NCBI GenBank assembly: GCA_003331585.1
Contig: QOPG01000002.1
Span: 1-64,000 of the forward strand
Length of the DNA: 64,000 nt
From: Gammaproteobacteria bacterium
GTDB lineage: Bacteria; Pseudomonadota; Gammaproteobacteria; Steroidobacterales; Woeseiaceae
Direction: 5' to 3'
Part shown: piece after piece, positions 19,487 through 29,934 of the stretch
Layout: every line of letters begins with the position of its first letter
How positions within the stretch are numbered: the stretch's first letter is position 1
Notes under the pieces: model-generated
Seen by the model: the letters and a program-made list of their open reading frames with translations, nothing else
The model's database searches: none
What the model was told of the DNA's origin: nothing
Translations under genes and position numbers: made by a program

Positions 19487-20905
19487 ATGACACAAGATAA
19501 TACAGTTAAAAATAATAAGTATAAAAGCTGGATTTCAATATTTTTTAATTCTCTTAAAGAAAACGATGAAGATTTCACCACAACTCCAATAAAAATAGCT
19601 CTACCCATGCTAGCTATTCCGATGATGATTGAACTATCAATGGAGGCAATTTTTGCAGTTGTTGATATCACTTTTGTTTCTTTTTTAGGAACAAATGCTG
19701 TTGCCGCAGTCGGTATCACTGAAGCATTGATAACAGTGTTGTATGCAGTTTCTATGGGTCTGGGTGTAACTGTTACAGCGATGGTATCAAGAAGAATTGG
19801 TGAAAATAAAAGAAAAGAAGCTGCAGAAATTACAGGACAAATTATATGGATAAGCGGGGTTATTTCTATTTTTATAGCAACAATCGGTTATCTATATGCC
19901 GCAGATATGCTGGAATTACTTGGAGCGAATAAATCAGTTGTTGAAATCGGTGAAAGCTATACAACAATATTATTTTGTGGTTCGGCTAGCATAATGTATC
20001 TATTTCTTCTTAATGCCGCATTCAGAGGCGCAGGTGACGCATCCATCGCATTCAAGTCCCTCGCTTTAGCTAATGGAATAAATATAATACTGGATCCTTG
20101 TCTTATTTTTGGAATTGGATTTTTTCCCGAGCTTGGTGTTAAAGGGGCGGCAATTGCTACAACAATTGGCAGAACAATAGGCGTGCTTTACCTAGTATAC
20201 GTTCTGTTTCAGGGCAACAACAGGCTGCAACTGAAAGTGAAAAACTTAGCGATCAGACTGCATATCATAAAAAGAATTATCAAAATCTCTGTATATGGTA
20301 TTTCACAATTTCTCCTCTCAACTTCTAGTTGGCTTTTACTCATAAAAATTATAGCTATGTTCGGTTCAGCGCCAATAGCAGCATACACGATTACTCTCAG
20401 ACTAATGGAATTTGTGTGGTTACCTGTATGGGGCCTTGGAAATGCAGCAGCCACGCTTGTTGGGCAAAATCTTGGTGCAAATAGAGCAGATAGAGCGATA
20501 AGGTCAGTCAAATTAACAGCAAAATACAGCCTATATTTCATGATCATTTTCGGTGTCTTGCAATTCATATTTGCCAGTCAAATAATGAATTTATTCAGTG
20601 ACAACCAAGATGTGATTAATTACGGTATAAATTGCCTCAAAATAATTGCCTGTGGTTATCCAGCCTTAGCGATTGGAATGATTATAGTGCAATCATTAAA
20701 CGGTGCGGGCGACATAAAATCACCAGCAATTATTAATTTTTTATCCTATTGGGTTATACAAATTCCACTTGCCTACTTTCTCTCAGTACATACTGATTTA
20801 ATGGGTAATGGAGTATTTATATCAATCTTAGTTGCTGAAATTATTCTGGCAATTCTCGCCTACCTCGTTTTCCAGAAATCAAAATGGCAAGAAGTAAATA
20901 TCTAG
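19487..20905 (+). CDS. MATE family efflux transporter
   Basis: ALPMLAIPMMIELSMEAIFAVVDITFVSFLGTNAVAAVGITE; LVGQNLGANRADRA; twelve-TM-like hydrophobicity. Confidence 0.92.
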   Translation: MTQDNTVKNNKYKSWISIFFNSLKENDEDFTTTPIKIALPMLAIPMMIELSMEAIFAVVDITFVSFLGTNAVAAVGITEALITVLYAVSMGLGVTVTAMVSRRIGENKRKEAAEITGQIIWISGVISIFIATIGYLYAADMLELLGANKSVVEIGESYTTILFCGSASIMYLFLLNAAFRGAGDASIAFKSLALANGINIILDPCLIFGIGFFPELGVKGAAIATTIGRTIGVLYLVYVLFQGNNRLQLKVKNLAIRLHIIKRIIKISVYGISQFLLSTSSWLLLIKIIAMFGSAPIAAYTITLRLMEFVWLPVWGLGNAAATLVGQNLGANRADRAIRSVKLTAKYSLYFMIIFGVLQFIFASQIMNLFSDNQDVINYGINCLKIIACGYPALAIGMIIVQSLNGAGDIKSPAIINFLSYWVIQIPLAYFLSVHTDLMGNGVFISILVAEIILAILAYLVFQKSKWQEVNI

Positions 20906-20915
20906 GGCTAACTGG

Positions 20916-21725
20916 ATGAATGAAATAAAAATATTCTTTGAGGCTCATAAAGTTGATTTATTCAGAAGCAATAAATTAATTTTAAAAAACCTTAACCTAA
21001 AGATTAACGATAATGAGTCTATTGCCATTCTTGGTCCAAATGGATCAGGAAAAACAACACTTATAAAAACCATTAATCGAGAAATATATCCTGCCATAAA
21101 AAAAAGTTCGTACTTAAAGATTTATGGCAAAAAGACATGGAATGTTTGGCGATTGAGATCAATGATTGGAATCGTATCCGACGATTTAATACAATCTTAT
21201 AATCAAGATGTTATTGGAATTGAGGTTGTAATGTCTGGATATCACGCAAGCATTGGCGTTCATGGGCAAATTCAACGAAGATTGACGACCAAGCAAATTG
21301 ATAAAGCTGAAGAGATTATGGAAAAACTGGATATCTCATTACTTAAAAATCAGCCTCTAAAAAAAATGTCAATGGGTCAGAAAAAAAGATGCTTATTAGC
21401 ACGCGCCCTGGTCCATAACCCGAAGATCCTCCTCTTAGATGAACCTACAACCGGACTGGATCTTTCAAGTACCTACAAATATATGGATATTCTATCCAGT
21501 CTTAAGAAAGAGGGGCACAATATAATTCTTGTTACACATAACATCCATGAAATAAATAATGTGATAGAACGTGTCATTATGCTAAAACAAGGAAAAATTG
21601 TTGCAGATGGCAAGAAAGATAAAATTCTTACTGAAGAAAATTTAACCAATACTTTTGATATTGAAGTCGGTTTAAAAAAATTAAATGGGAATTTATTACC
21701 TTACAGAAAAACTATTCTGCAATAA
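20916..21725 (+). CDS. ABC transporter ATP-binding protein without adjacent permease
   Basis: Walker A LGPNGSGKTTLIK; signature MSMGQKKRCLLARALVHNPKILLLDEPTTGLD; H-loop VTHNIHE. Confidence 0.93.
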   Translation: MNEIKIFFEAHKVDLFRSNKLILKNLNLKINDNESIAILGPNGSGKTTLIKTINREIYPAIKKSSYLKIYGKKTWNVWRLRSMIGIVSDDLIQSYNQDVIGIEVVMSGYHASIGVHGQIQRRLTTKQIDKAEEIMEKLDISLLKNQPLKKMSMGQKKRCLLARALVHNPKILLLDEPTTGLDLSSTYKYMDILSSLKKEGHNIILVTHNIHEINNVIERVIMLKQGKIVADGKKDKILTEENLTNTFDIEVGLKKLNGNLLPYRKTILQ

Positions 21726-21996
21726 AAGCGTCAATAAAATCTCTTAATTCACTTGGATTGCTTAAGAAATATTCCTTCTTGTCTTTTGAAAACTTTTTGA
21801 GTTGATACTCGAGTTTGAGAGCCTGCCCTTTTTCTTTAATTTGATGAGAAAAAACTAAATTGAAAGGCTTCTTACCCTGAAGATATTTTGCTCCTCGCTT
21901 TCCAGATGTATGCTCTCTCTGTCTTCTTTCTATATCATTGGTGATGCCGATGTAAAGGCTGTCATCGTTGCATCTTAATATATAAATATTCCACAT
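21712..21996 (-). CDS. GIY-YIG domain protein (UPF0213-like)
   Basis: WNIYILRCNDDSLYIGITNDIERRQREHTSGKRGAKYLQGKKP. Confidence 0.9.
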   Translation of the reverse strand: MWNIYILRCNDDSLYIGITNDIERRQREHTSGKRGAKYLQGKKPFNLVFSHQIKEKGQALKLEYQLKKFSKDKKEYFLSNPSELRDFIDAFIAE

Positions 21997-22014
21997 ATTG
22001 GCACATATTATTTT

Positions 22015-22899
22015 TTATAAAAAATCATGTTTTATTTCAGAGATTTTTGTGTCTTTTTCTTGCCATAGCTGATTTAACCAACTGTGAAATTTCTCTTTAT
22101 TTTTGCTGTTTTCATGATAATCATTTGCAAGCATCCAGTCCTCAATTTCTATTTTTTTAATATCAACAATAACTCTATCAAATCCGCCACAAAGAAGATT
22201 CCAAAAACTTACCGTGCCATCTGGATAAACAATTGTTATATCCAGAATCTTGTTAAACATTTCTCCCATTGAGGATAATGCCAAACTAATTCCACCAGCT
22301 TTAGGTGCAAGTAGATTTTTGAAAGGCGAGTTTGTTTCTTTTAGCTTTTCCTCACTACATCGTGTGCCTTCAACAAAATTGATCACGCTGGTCGGATTGT
22401 CTTGAAATTTTTTACAGGCTTTTTGAGTGGCTTTAATGTCTTGCCCCTTTTTATTTGGAAATTTCTCCAAATAGGATTTTGAATATCTTTGCATGAATGG
22501 CATATCGAGTGCCCACCATGCTATCCCCAAGAACGGAAGCCAGATCAATTCACGTTTAATGAAAAATTTTAAAAAAGGAACCTTCTTATTAAGAACTGTC
22601 TGCAGAACAATGATATCGACCCAAGATAGATGATTTGCCAGGATTAAATACCAATTTTCTACAATCAACTGATCATTGCCTTTAATATTCCATTTTGTTT
22701 TATTTATGGAAGAAAATATAAACGAATTACATGAGACCCACATTGAAGCCATCTGGCTGCAGTATTTATTAAAAAAGACTTTTGAAGATTTTGCAGGTGA
22801 TATTCCTCTCAATACAGCGAAAAGTATCAGTGGAATAAACCACAACACCGTGTTCAAAAATAAAACAAATAAAACTAGTGCGCCTCTTATATTTTTCAC
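22015..22899 (-). CDS. Acyltransferase (PlsC/YihG-like)
   Basis: LILANHLSWVDIIVLQ (NHxxxxD), FIKRELIWLPFLGIAWWALDMPFMQR, NFVEGTR. Confidence 0.87.
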   Translation of the reverse strand: MKNIRGALVLFVLFLNTVLWFIPLILFAVLRGISPAKSSKVFFNKYCSQMASMWVSCNSFIFSSINKTKWNIKGNDQLIVENWYLILANHLSWVDIIVLQTVLNKKVPFLKFFIKRELIWLPFLGIAWWALDMPFMQRYSKSYLEKFPNKKGQDIKATQKACKKFQDNPTSVINFVEGTRCSEEKLKETNSPFKNLLAPKAGGISLALSSMGEMFNKILDITIVYPDGTVSFWNLLCGGFDRVIVDIKKIEIEDWMLANDYHENSKNKEKFHSWLNQLWQEKDTKISEIKHDFL

Positions 22900-22953
22900 A
22901 GAAAGCGCCTTTGTTTTATTATCCGATTAATTGATTGTATTTGAAACATTCTG

Positions 22954-22982
22954 CTTTGCTTGATAACTCTTATGAGTATAAT
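22954..22982 (+). promoter_or_regulatory. Putative promoter for folD
   Basis: TATAAT at 22977-22982; only weak -35 candidates upstream (e.g. ttgctt at 22956). Position fits folD at 23044. Confidence 0.35.
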
Positions 22983-23043
22983 GTAGACCATAAATTTAAA
23001 GTGATGCAATTATCGCTTAATTCACAAGAGGTATTCAATAATT

Positions 23044-23937
23044 ATGTCAGAAGCCAAGCTCATTAATGGAAAACTGAAAGCCCAGGAACTCACTGATAAA
23101 ATAAAGCAATCTACATCTGACTTAAAGAATAATGGAATTGTACCTGGATTGGCAGTCATAATCATTGGTGAAGATCCTGCAAGTCAAGTTTATGTCAGAA
23201 ACAAAAAAAGAACTGCGGAAGACTGTGGTTTTTTCTCTGTGCAGCATAATTTATCTAAAAATGTAAGTCAGCCAGAGGTATTGGATCTTATCAATAAATT
23301 GAATAATGATGACCAGATTCACGGTATATTGGTTCAGCTGCCACTTCCTAGCCACTTGGATGAAAAAGAAATAACACAAACTATTGCACCTTATAAAGAT
23401 GTTGATGGATTTCATTACGTTAACATAGGTCAATTGTCTGCTGGAGAATTAGAGCAAGCATTCGTTCCATGTACTCCAGCTGGATGTATGCTGATGATCG
23501 AAGATCATGTTGGCAAAGATCTCTCTGGAATGCACGCGGTTGTTATTGGAAGATCAAATATTGTTGGTAAACCAATGGCAAATCTACTCCTTAAGGCCAA
23601 TGCAACAGTGACCATCTGCCACAGCAGAACCTCAGATTTAGAATCTATTACAAAAACAGCAGACATTGTTATTGCCGCGGTCGGTCGACCAGATATGGTG
23701 AAAGGTGAGCACATAAAAGACGGAGCAATTGTGATAGATGTAGGTATAAATCGTATAGAGGTAGAAGAAAAAGGAGAGACAAAATCAAAACTTACTGGAG
23801 ATGTTGATTTCAAAAGTGCTGCAATGATCGCAAGCGCTATCACTCCAGTTCCTGGGGGAGTTGGCCCCATGACAATCGCAATGCTTATGTTTAATACATT
23901 GAAAGCAGCCGAATTTTCAAGCACAAAGCAAACATGA
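23044..23937 (+). CDS. folD: Bifunctional methylenetetrahydrofolate dehydrogenase/cyclohydrolase
   Basis: [79 protein letters not shown]. Confidence 0.97.
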   Translation: MSEAKLINGKLKAQELTDKIKQSTSDLKNNGIVPGLAVIIIGEDPASQVYVRNKKRTAEDCGFFSVQHNLSKNVSQPEVLDLINKLNNDDQIHGILVQLPLPSHLDEKEITQTIAPYKDVDGFHYVNIGQLSAGELEQAFVPCTPAGCMLMIEDHVGKDLSGMHAVVIGRSNIVGKPMANLLLKANATVTICHSRTSDLESITKTADIVIAAVGRPDMVKGEHIKDGAIVIDVGINRIEVEEKGETKSKLTGDVDFKSAAMIASAITPVPGGVGPMTIAMLMFNTLKAAEFSSTKQT

Positions 23938-24896
23938 TTGAACTAAAAGAACCGCCAAAAATCGATCTCAACCAACTTCGAAAAGATTCCCCGGATTACA
24001 AAAAAACCATCCAAGAAATTAAACAAGCCGCATTAGATCCCGGTTTCTTTTGCCTTGAAAATATTTCAGAGGAGCAGACGGACCTTTTCGAGAACACAAA
24101 GAAACAAATGGATGCTTTCTTCTCACTTGGAAGTGATGACCCCATTAAACTGGATATCGATACAACTAATTCGGATAACAGCTATGGATGGATGCCAATG
24201 TTCCAAGAGCCGGCCTACGAGGCAGGAACCCTCGCTCATCTTGAGTCATTTGATTTTGGTAGAAGAAAAAAATCAACAGAGAAGCCATGTTATAAACCAA
24301 ACCGTTGGCCACAAATAAAATTGTTTAAAGAAGATATTCGAAATATATGGGATGCATACACAAATATAGGAATGCTGACACTTGATGCCCTAAATGAAGC
24401 TTTTATTTTTCCTAATGAATTTCTCAAAAATAATTGCAGTACCCAAGACCTCAGTACGATGAGATTGCTGAACTATCCAAAAGTAGAGAGTTCTTTTATC
24501 AATAAAAATAATGTTGGTATATCTGCACATACCGACTTTGAGTGTATTACATTGATATCGCAAACTTCTCCTGGACTGGAAGTCAAAGGCGTCAATGGAG
24601 ATTGGTATAAAGCTTCAACCGATGATAAGAAAATCATGGTAATTTTTGGAAAGATGCTTGAGGTATGGACTAATGGTGAAATCAAAGCTACACCTCACAG
24701 GGTATTAAATCGCGAATGGCAGAGATACAGCATTGTGATGTTTTTTGGAGTAAATGATGAGATTACCATAAAACCATTGGCTCAATTCACAGAGAATAAA
24801 GAGAATAAATACGCTCCAATTAAACAAAGAGCACATATCGACGAGGAAATAAAAAAAGCTCTCGAGAACAGAGATTCACTGAATGATGCTATATAA
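23934..24896 (+). CDS. Isopenicillin N synthase-like 2-oxoglutarate/Fe(II) oxygenase
   Basis: [33 protein letters not shown] (HxD), [22 protein letters not shown] (distal His, RxS). Confidence 0.88.
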   Translation: MIELKEPPKIDLNQLRKDSPDYKKTIQEIKQAALDPGFFCLENISEEQTDLFENTKKQMDAFFSLGSDDPIKLDIDTTNSDNSYGWMPMFQEPAYEAGTLAHLESFDFGRRKKSTEKPCYKPNRWPQIKLFKEDIRNIWDAYTNIGMLTLDALNEAFIFPNEFLKNNCSTQDLSTMRLLNYPKVESSFINKNNVGISAHTDFECITLISQTSPGLEVKGVNGDWYKASTDDKKIMVIFGKMLEVWTNGEIKATPHRVLNREWQRYSIVMFFGVNDEITIKPLAQFTENKENKYAPIKQRAHIDEEIKKALENRDSLNDAI

Positions 24897-25857
24897 TCTT
24901 CTTTAATGAATCTCTAGATATATTTCCACCACAAATTACAATAACGGCTTTCTTCCCGACATATTTTCTTTTTGTCGCTAAAAATCCCGCTATAGCAACA
25001 CTTGCCGCACCCTCTATCAGCATTCTGTGGTTATCAATAAAATTATTAAGATTCATTATTATTTCATTCTCAGAAATGAGTTCAAAGCGATCTATTAATT
25101 GTTTGCATAATTCAAAAGTTATTGCCCCCTTTTCGATGCCACCAGCGGTTCCATCTGAAAGTGTTGGTTCACTTTCAATGTCTAAAATTTCGTCCGCATC
25201 AATCGAGTGAGCCATAACAGCAGAATTAGAAGGTTGGCATCCAATAATATCAAGGGCTTTATTGGAAAATTTAGCATACGAACTGATTCCAGATATCAAT
25301 CCACCACCTCCAACCGAGACAGAAATCACATCACAGTCTGGCAATTGATCCATTATCTCAAAACCACAAGTTCCTTGCCCTGATATCACATCGAAATCAT
25401 TATAGGGTGATAGGTATGTTAGATTATTTTTAGTTGCATAGTCTCGGGCAAAATTTTCTGTATCAACGCCATCCTCACCATGAAAACGCACCTCACATCC
25501 AGAATTTTTTATGGCATTAACTTTGACTGAGGATGTAGCTTCAGGCACAAAAACTAGACCTTTAATACCGAGCTCTTTCATCGCGAAAGCTGATGCCGCT
25601 CCGTGGTTTCCGCTAGATGCAGTTACACACCCATCCTTTTTTTCTTTCTTAGATAAAGAAAGAATTTTATTGAACGCCCCTCTCGCTTTGAATGATCCGG
25701 TAACTTGAAAATTTTCTAATTTCAACCAAACTTCTGCGCCACTATGTTCACTCAAATAAGCTGAATACTCAAGAGGCGTAACTCTCGTGAAATCTTTGAT
25801 TCTGTCAACAGCCTCTTCTATCGAAGATGGCAGAGAATCTAGATTTTTTTTATTCAC
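24889..25857 (-). CDS. PLP-dependent threonine/serine dehydratase-like protein
   Basis: EVWLKLENFQVTGSFKARGAFNKI (PLP Lys); ASSGNHGAASAFA; VSVGGGGLISGIS; VICGGNIS. Confidence 0.9.
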   Translation of the reverse strand: MNKKNLDSLPSSIEEAVDRIKDFTRVTPLEYSAYLSEHSGAEVWLKLENFQVTGSFKARGAFNKILSLSKKEKKDGCVTASSGNHGAASAFAMKELGIKGLVFVPEATSSVKVNAIKNSGCEVRFHGEDGVDTENFARDYATKNNLTYLSPYNDFDVISGQGTCGFEIMDQLPDCDVISVSVGGGGLISGISSYAKFSNKALDIIGCQPSNSAVMAHSIDADEILDIESEPTLSDGTAGGIEKGAITFELCKQLIDRFELISENEIIMNLNNFIDNHRMLIEGAASVAIAGFLATKRKYVGKKAVIVICGGNISRDSLKKII

Positions 25858-25871
25858 AATTCATCTTTAAG

Positions 25872-27056
25872 CTAGACGCATTTGGAAAGTATTTCCATAT
25901 CACTTTCATAGGAACTTGCATCGAGCGGACCAAAAGAAAACCTAATAAAGTTATCCATAGGACTTGATGATTCACCGTCTCGAGTCATATCACAAAGATA
26001 TCCAGGTAGAATTCCAGCATCATATTTAAAAAGCCTTTCATTGAATTCATCAGCAGAGGTTCCATTAGGTAATAACCCCCAATGATAAAAACCTCCGCAT
26101 CCGGTAAAAAGCTCAAAACCTAGGTCACTCAAACCTTTCTCATATCTTTTTCTTTGCGACATAAAGAAATCACAAACTGCCTGACGAGCTTGTGACACCC
26201 GATCTTTTTCAAGTAGCTGCGTTACGTATAGTTGAGATGCTCTAGAGACGCCACCCATACCAATTGATGAGTAGTTCCTGAATAATTCGATATGCTTCTT
26301 CGCCGCAATTATCCACCCAACACGCATTCCTGGAACCTGAAGTCCCTTTGTAGCTGCGCCGGCAATAAATATATCTGTATCGTCTATGTTGTCAACATAT
26401 TGAATCGCACTCATTGGTTCTGGGTCATTATAAAATTCATAGGCCTCGTCGAATAGAGCACCTTTTCCTTCTTGGCTGTATTTCTTGACGATTTTTCTTA
26501 ATCGATCTGGTTCTAGTGCAACTCCTGTCGGATTGCATGGATTACTCTTAAGCAAAAAAACCCTTTTGGTATCTTCAACAGGCTCAATATCATAATCCTC
26601 ATCAGAGGGTCTAAAATTGTTGTCAATGTTGCTAGGGATAAAATGAACTTTTCTATCTAACAATCTAAACATGTCCCAATAAGGTGTATATTCTGTCTCC
26701 TCAAGTGCAACGCAGATATCTGATTCAAGAAATGTCATACATGCCATTAATCCGGGTCTGCCACCAGCAAACACTCCTACATTATCTGGAGTAATGCCGG
26801 CATCATAGTGATTGTTGTAATAATCAGAAATAGCTGTTCTTAGTTCAATTTCACCAGTTGCCTTTGGATACTTTAGGTCATATGTCGTATCAAGATTGAT
26901 CGTATCAGGTAAAGCCGGTCCATTTGGGAGTTGAGAAGTAATAGGATAACCTTGTGCCCATGGATGAGTTTTGCCATCACCCATATATTTATTTGTTGCG
27001 TCTGCAAATTTAAATAGCGTCTCGTATACACCCATTGGTGGAAATTGAATCAACAT
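25872..27056 (-). CDS. PLP-dependent aminotransferase, class I/II fold
   Basis: FLLKSNPCNPTGVALEPDRL; ALFDEAYEFYND; AAATKGLQVPGMRVGWIIA (Schiff-base Lys region). Confidence 0.9.
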   Translation of the reverse strand: MLIQFPPMGVYETLFKFADATNKYMGDGKTHPWAQGYPITSQLPNGPALPDTINLDTTYDLKYPKATGEIELRTAISDYYNNHYDAGITPDNVGVFAGGRPGLMACMTFLESDICVALEETEYTPYWDMFRLLDRKVHFIPSNIDNNFRPSDEDYDIEPVEDTKRVFLLKSNPCNPTGVALEPDRLRKIVKKYSQEGKGALFDEAYEFYNDPEPMSAIQYVDNIDDTDIFIAGAATKGLQVPGMRVGWIIAAKKHIELFRNYSSIGMGGVSRASQLYVTQLLEKDRVSQARQAVCDFFMSQRKRYEKGLSDLGFELFTGCGGFYHWGLLPNGTSADEFNERLFKYDAGILPGYLCDMTRDGESSSPMDNFIRFSFGPLDASSYESDMEILSKCV

Positions 27057-27261
27057 AATTTTTCCTTATTTTTTCTGATTTAACTTTTTTACTTTTAAGG
27101 TATTATCCATAAAAGTATATTGCGAATAGATTAAAGAATAGGTGAAAATCTTATCATTTTTTCTGGCTAGAACAATAAAAATCACACATTTCGATAGAAA
27201 AAGATTGAGATCAATTATCAAAGATAAAATATTTCTTCTCAGATGAATTAGGCAATAATAA

Positions 27262-28215
27262 ATGGCCGACAATAATATTAGTAAAGATAAGTTTGGTTTG
27301 GCATTGTCCTATCTCCTTTTAGGTGAATTTTCGGGTCTTGCCCTCGATATTTCTGCCAAATATATTCTTCAGCAATATTCTCTTGTTCAATTTATTTTTG
27401 TTAGAAGTTTAATCGCAACTCTCATTTTTTTATTGATTTGCCCTTGGTATGGCGGTCTTTCGAGTATAAAAACAAAAAAATGGAAATGGCATCTACTCAG
27501 AGCATTCTTATCAATAGTTGCAATGTTTGGATTCTTTTATGGTATCAGCAGAATGCCATTGGTCAATACAGTTACTATAGTGTATATCGCTCCAATTATT
27601 GTCACAGCACTATCCTCTTCCCTCCTTGATGAAAAAGTCGGATGGCCGAGATGGATAGCAGTTATTGCAGGATTTTCTGGAGCTTTAATAATATTAAGGC
27701 CTGGAGCAGAATCGAACATTGAGGCTTCTATAGCAGTATTCGCTTCAGCAATTGCTTTCGCACTCTTAGCTATAACAGCCAGAAAAATGGCAAAAACAGA
27801 ATCGATTATTGCAATGTCTGTTTATGTGTTGATTGGCCCAATGATTGCTGCAATATTCTTTCTTCCAAATAACTATATCTCGCCGGAAGGATCAGATTGG
27901 TTTATATTTTTATTCGCAGGGATAGCATCTGTTTTTACTTGGATTGGATACATTAATGCATACAAAAGATATTCACCTGTTTCATTGGCACCTTTTGAAT
28001 ATTTAGCTCTTATTGGAGCGGCCATTGCTGGATACTATCTTTGGAATGAAGTTCCAGATAAGTATGTATTAATTGGTGCGTCTATAATCATCGGCAGTGG
28101 TATATTTATTGCTCGTCGTGAAATAGGAAAATCGAACTCTAACTCATATATAAGAGGTTTTAGATCCTCGGGTATTAATTCAATTAGAATTAAATTGAAG
28201 CGAAAAAAATTATGA
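27262..28215 (+). CDS. DMT superfamily (EamA) transporter
   Basis: Ten-TM-like protein with two EamA repeats; LIGAAIAGYYLWNEVPDKYVLIGASIIIGSGIFIARRE. Confidence 0.88.
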   Translation: MADNNISKDKFGLALSYLLLGEFSGLALDISAKYILQQYSLVQFIFVRSLIATLIFLLICPWYGGLSSIKTKKWKWHLLRAFLSIVAMFGFFYGISRMPLVNTVTIVYIAPIIVTALSSSLLDEKVGWPRWIAVIAGFSGALIILRPGAESNIEASIAVFASAIAFALLAITARKMAKTESIIAMSVYVLIGPMIAAIFFLPNNYISPEGSDWFIFLFAGIASVFTWIGYINAYKRYSPVSLAPFEYLALIGAAIAGYYLWNEVPDKYVLIGASIIIGSGIFIARREIGKSNSNSYIRGFRSSGINSIRIKLKRKKL

Positions 28216-29016
28216 AATCAATGCTCTGAATTCTTTTATAAATTGCTTAATTCTGCTTGAATGTCTCTTACCTGTCCTGATGAGAAGTTTTTGGCCGCTA
28301 GATAGTGATTCTAACTCAGGGTGAACAAACTCAAACAAAATATTTGGTCTATGAAGTATTATTGGATCATTTACTTCAGGAGTAGCTAGAAGATGATCAA
28401 TAACATCTATAAGACGGTCATTAAAATAGGCATCAGGGTAACCTAAATCCTGATATGCCTCCTGAAGTAACGGATAAAATCTAAGATAAATATCAGCTAA
28501 TTTATTTACATCAATTGAATCTAGTGCATTTACAAGATAATCATATCTGTCATAATTTTCTTCACTAAGAATAAAGCCACTCAAATTTCCCTGAGCTTCT
28601 ACAACAAATGAGCTTGGTTTGATTTGAATGGGCCTCATTCTCTCAGCCATATAAGATCTTGGTATATTGTCTATTGTAGCTACAATTTTTTCTACTAATG
28701 TAGTCTTAGCTATTGTCTGAGAAATATCAGCAAGCATTACATTCACTAATTCCATTCTAAGATATTCATCACTCTCACCTATAGGTGGAAGTGATATAAG
28801 ATTTTTTCTATCTATCTCATTCTCAGATATGTCCGGGATAGGGTAACGAGGAATTATCTCTTCAATTTCTTGATTTTCTGTCGGAATGTCAAGAAGAAAT
28901 TCATTTTTTTCTGTCCTAACTTGATCTGCGGTTTTCATCTGAAAATACAAAAAAGCAATGGTAAATATAAATACCAGTGAAAGAGTATATTTCAAAAAAT
29001 TATTATTTCTCTGCAT
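28210..29016 (-). CDS. DUF3014-like membrane-anchored protein
   Basis: N-terminal TM; YPIPD, ISLPPIGESDEYLRMELVNVM, GYPDAYFNDRLIDVIDHLLATPEV, LESLSSGQKLLIRTG typical of DUF3014. Confidence 0.75.
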   Translation of the reverse strand: MQRNNNFLKYTLSLVFIFTIAFLYFQMKTADQVRTEKNEFLLDIPTENQEIEEIIPRYPIPDISENEIDRKNLISLPPIGESDEYLRMELVNVMLADISQTIAKTTLVEKIVATIDNIPRSYMAERMRPIQIKPSSFVVEAQGNLSGFILSEENYDRYDYLVNALDSIDVNKLADIYLRFYPLLQEAYQDLGYPDAYFNDRLIDVIDHLLATPEVNDPIILHRPNILFEFVHPELESLSSGQKLLIRTGKRHSSRIKQFIKEFRALIS

Positions 29017-29189
29017 TGAATGTTTTTTTGTTTTCTATCATTCGCAATAAACGTTGCTGATTGTTATTACATAAAACTATAATACTTAAGAGTACTTAAA
29101 TACATAATATAAAGATATTTTTCATTTACACAATAAACGAAAGAAATAACTCTAATACGCACAATCATTTCAATAGAATATAAAAAACT

Positions 29190-29813
29190 ATGATTAACAC
29201 CACGCTTTTAGGCAGTCTTATCAGTCTAACTTTTTTAAGTATAATAACACCGGGACCTTCAAATATAATGATGATGTCATCTTCTGCTCTATTTGGTTGG
29301 AGGAGAACAATCCCTTTGTATCTTGGAATAAATTTTGGTTCAGGTGTTCTTGTTACCGCTTCTGTTTTTGGTCTTGGTGCGATCTTAGAAGCCTGGCCGT
29401 GGTTGTTATTTATTGCAAAATTATTTGGTACTTTATGGTTAAGCTTTCTCTCAATTAAATTCTTTAGAAACTCCTTTAAAGATTCAAATCAAATACAAGC
29501 ACCTGAAAATCAAAAAACCGTTAGGCCTTTTTACTTCTATGAAGGTGTATTGATGCAATGGGCAAATCCAAAAGCAATTATTGTTGCTATTGCGATTGCT
29601 GCTGCCTTCATCGACATATCTGACACTCCGGCGAAGAGTCTTTCGGTTATTGTCTTAATTTTTATTTTTATTGGTATGCCAACAGCCAGTACATGGCTGT
29701 TTCTCGGAAATATTATCAATAAATTTATGTCTAATGAAAAATACAATAAAAAATTTAATTTTGTAATGGGATTGTCTATTTTACTTACAGCTTTTGTAAT
29801 ACTTTTTGCTTGA
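29190..29813 (+). CDS. LysE/RhtB family amino-acid exporter
   Basis: SIITPGPSNIMMMSSSALFGWRRTIPLYLGINFGSG; EGVLMQWANPKAIIVAIAI. Confidence 0.9.
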   Translation: MINTTLLGSLISLTFLSIITPGPSNIMMMSSSALFGWRRTIPLYLGINFGSGVLVTASVFGLGAILEAWPWLLFIAKLFGTLWLSFLSIKFFRNSFKDSNQIQAPENQKTVRPFYFYEGVLMQWANPKAIIVAIAIAAAFIDISDTPAKSLSVIVLIFIFIGMPTASTWLFLGNIINKFMSNEKYNKKFNFVMGLSILLTAFVILFA

Positions 29814-29835
29814 AAAGTGACTATCATGAATAATC

Positions 29836-29862
29836 AAAATTAGCTTATATTTGACTAATTTT
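29836..29862. promoter_or_regulatory. AT-rich inverted repeat upstream of the class-III aminotransferase gene
   Basis: aaaattag (29836-29843) ... ctaatttt (29855-29862); TTGACT at 29851 and TATAAT at 29870 overlap it but have only 13 bp spacing. Confidence 0.3.
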
Positions 29863-29934
29863 AATGTTGTATAATAGATCTATAACCATATATATTGATA
29901 TAATTACACACATAATATAACCGGATATAAAGAC

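Noticed and set aside
23505-23924. Track ORF 139 aa on - strand
   Set aside because: Antisense shadow of folD.
27066-27272. 68-aa ORF on - strand in the aminotransferase/DMT gap
   Set aside because: Low-complexity hydrophobic/basic composition, no RBS or motif; overlaps the DMT start. Likely chance in AT-rich DNA.
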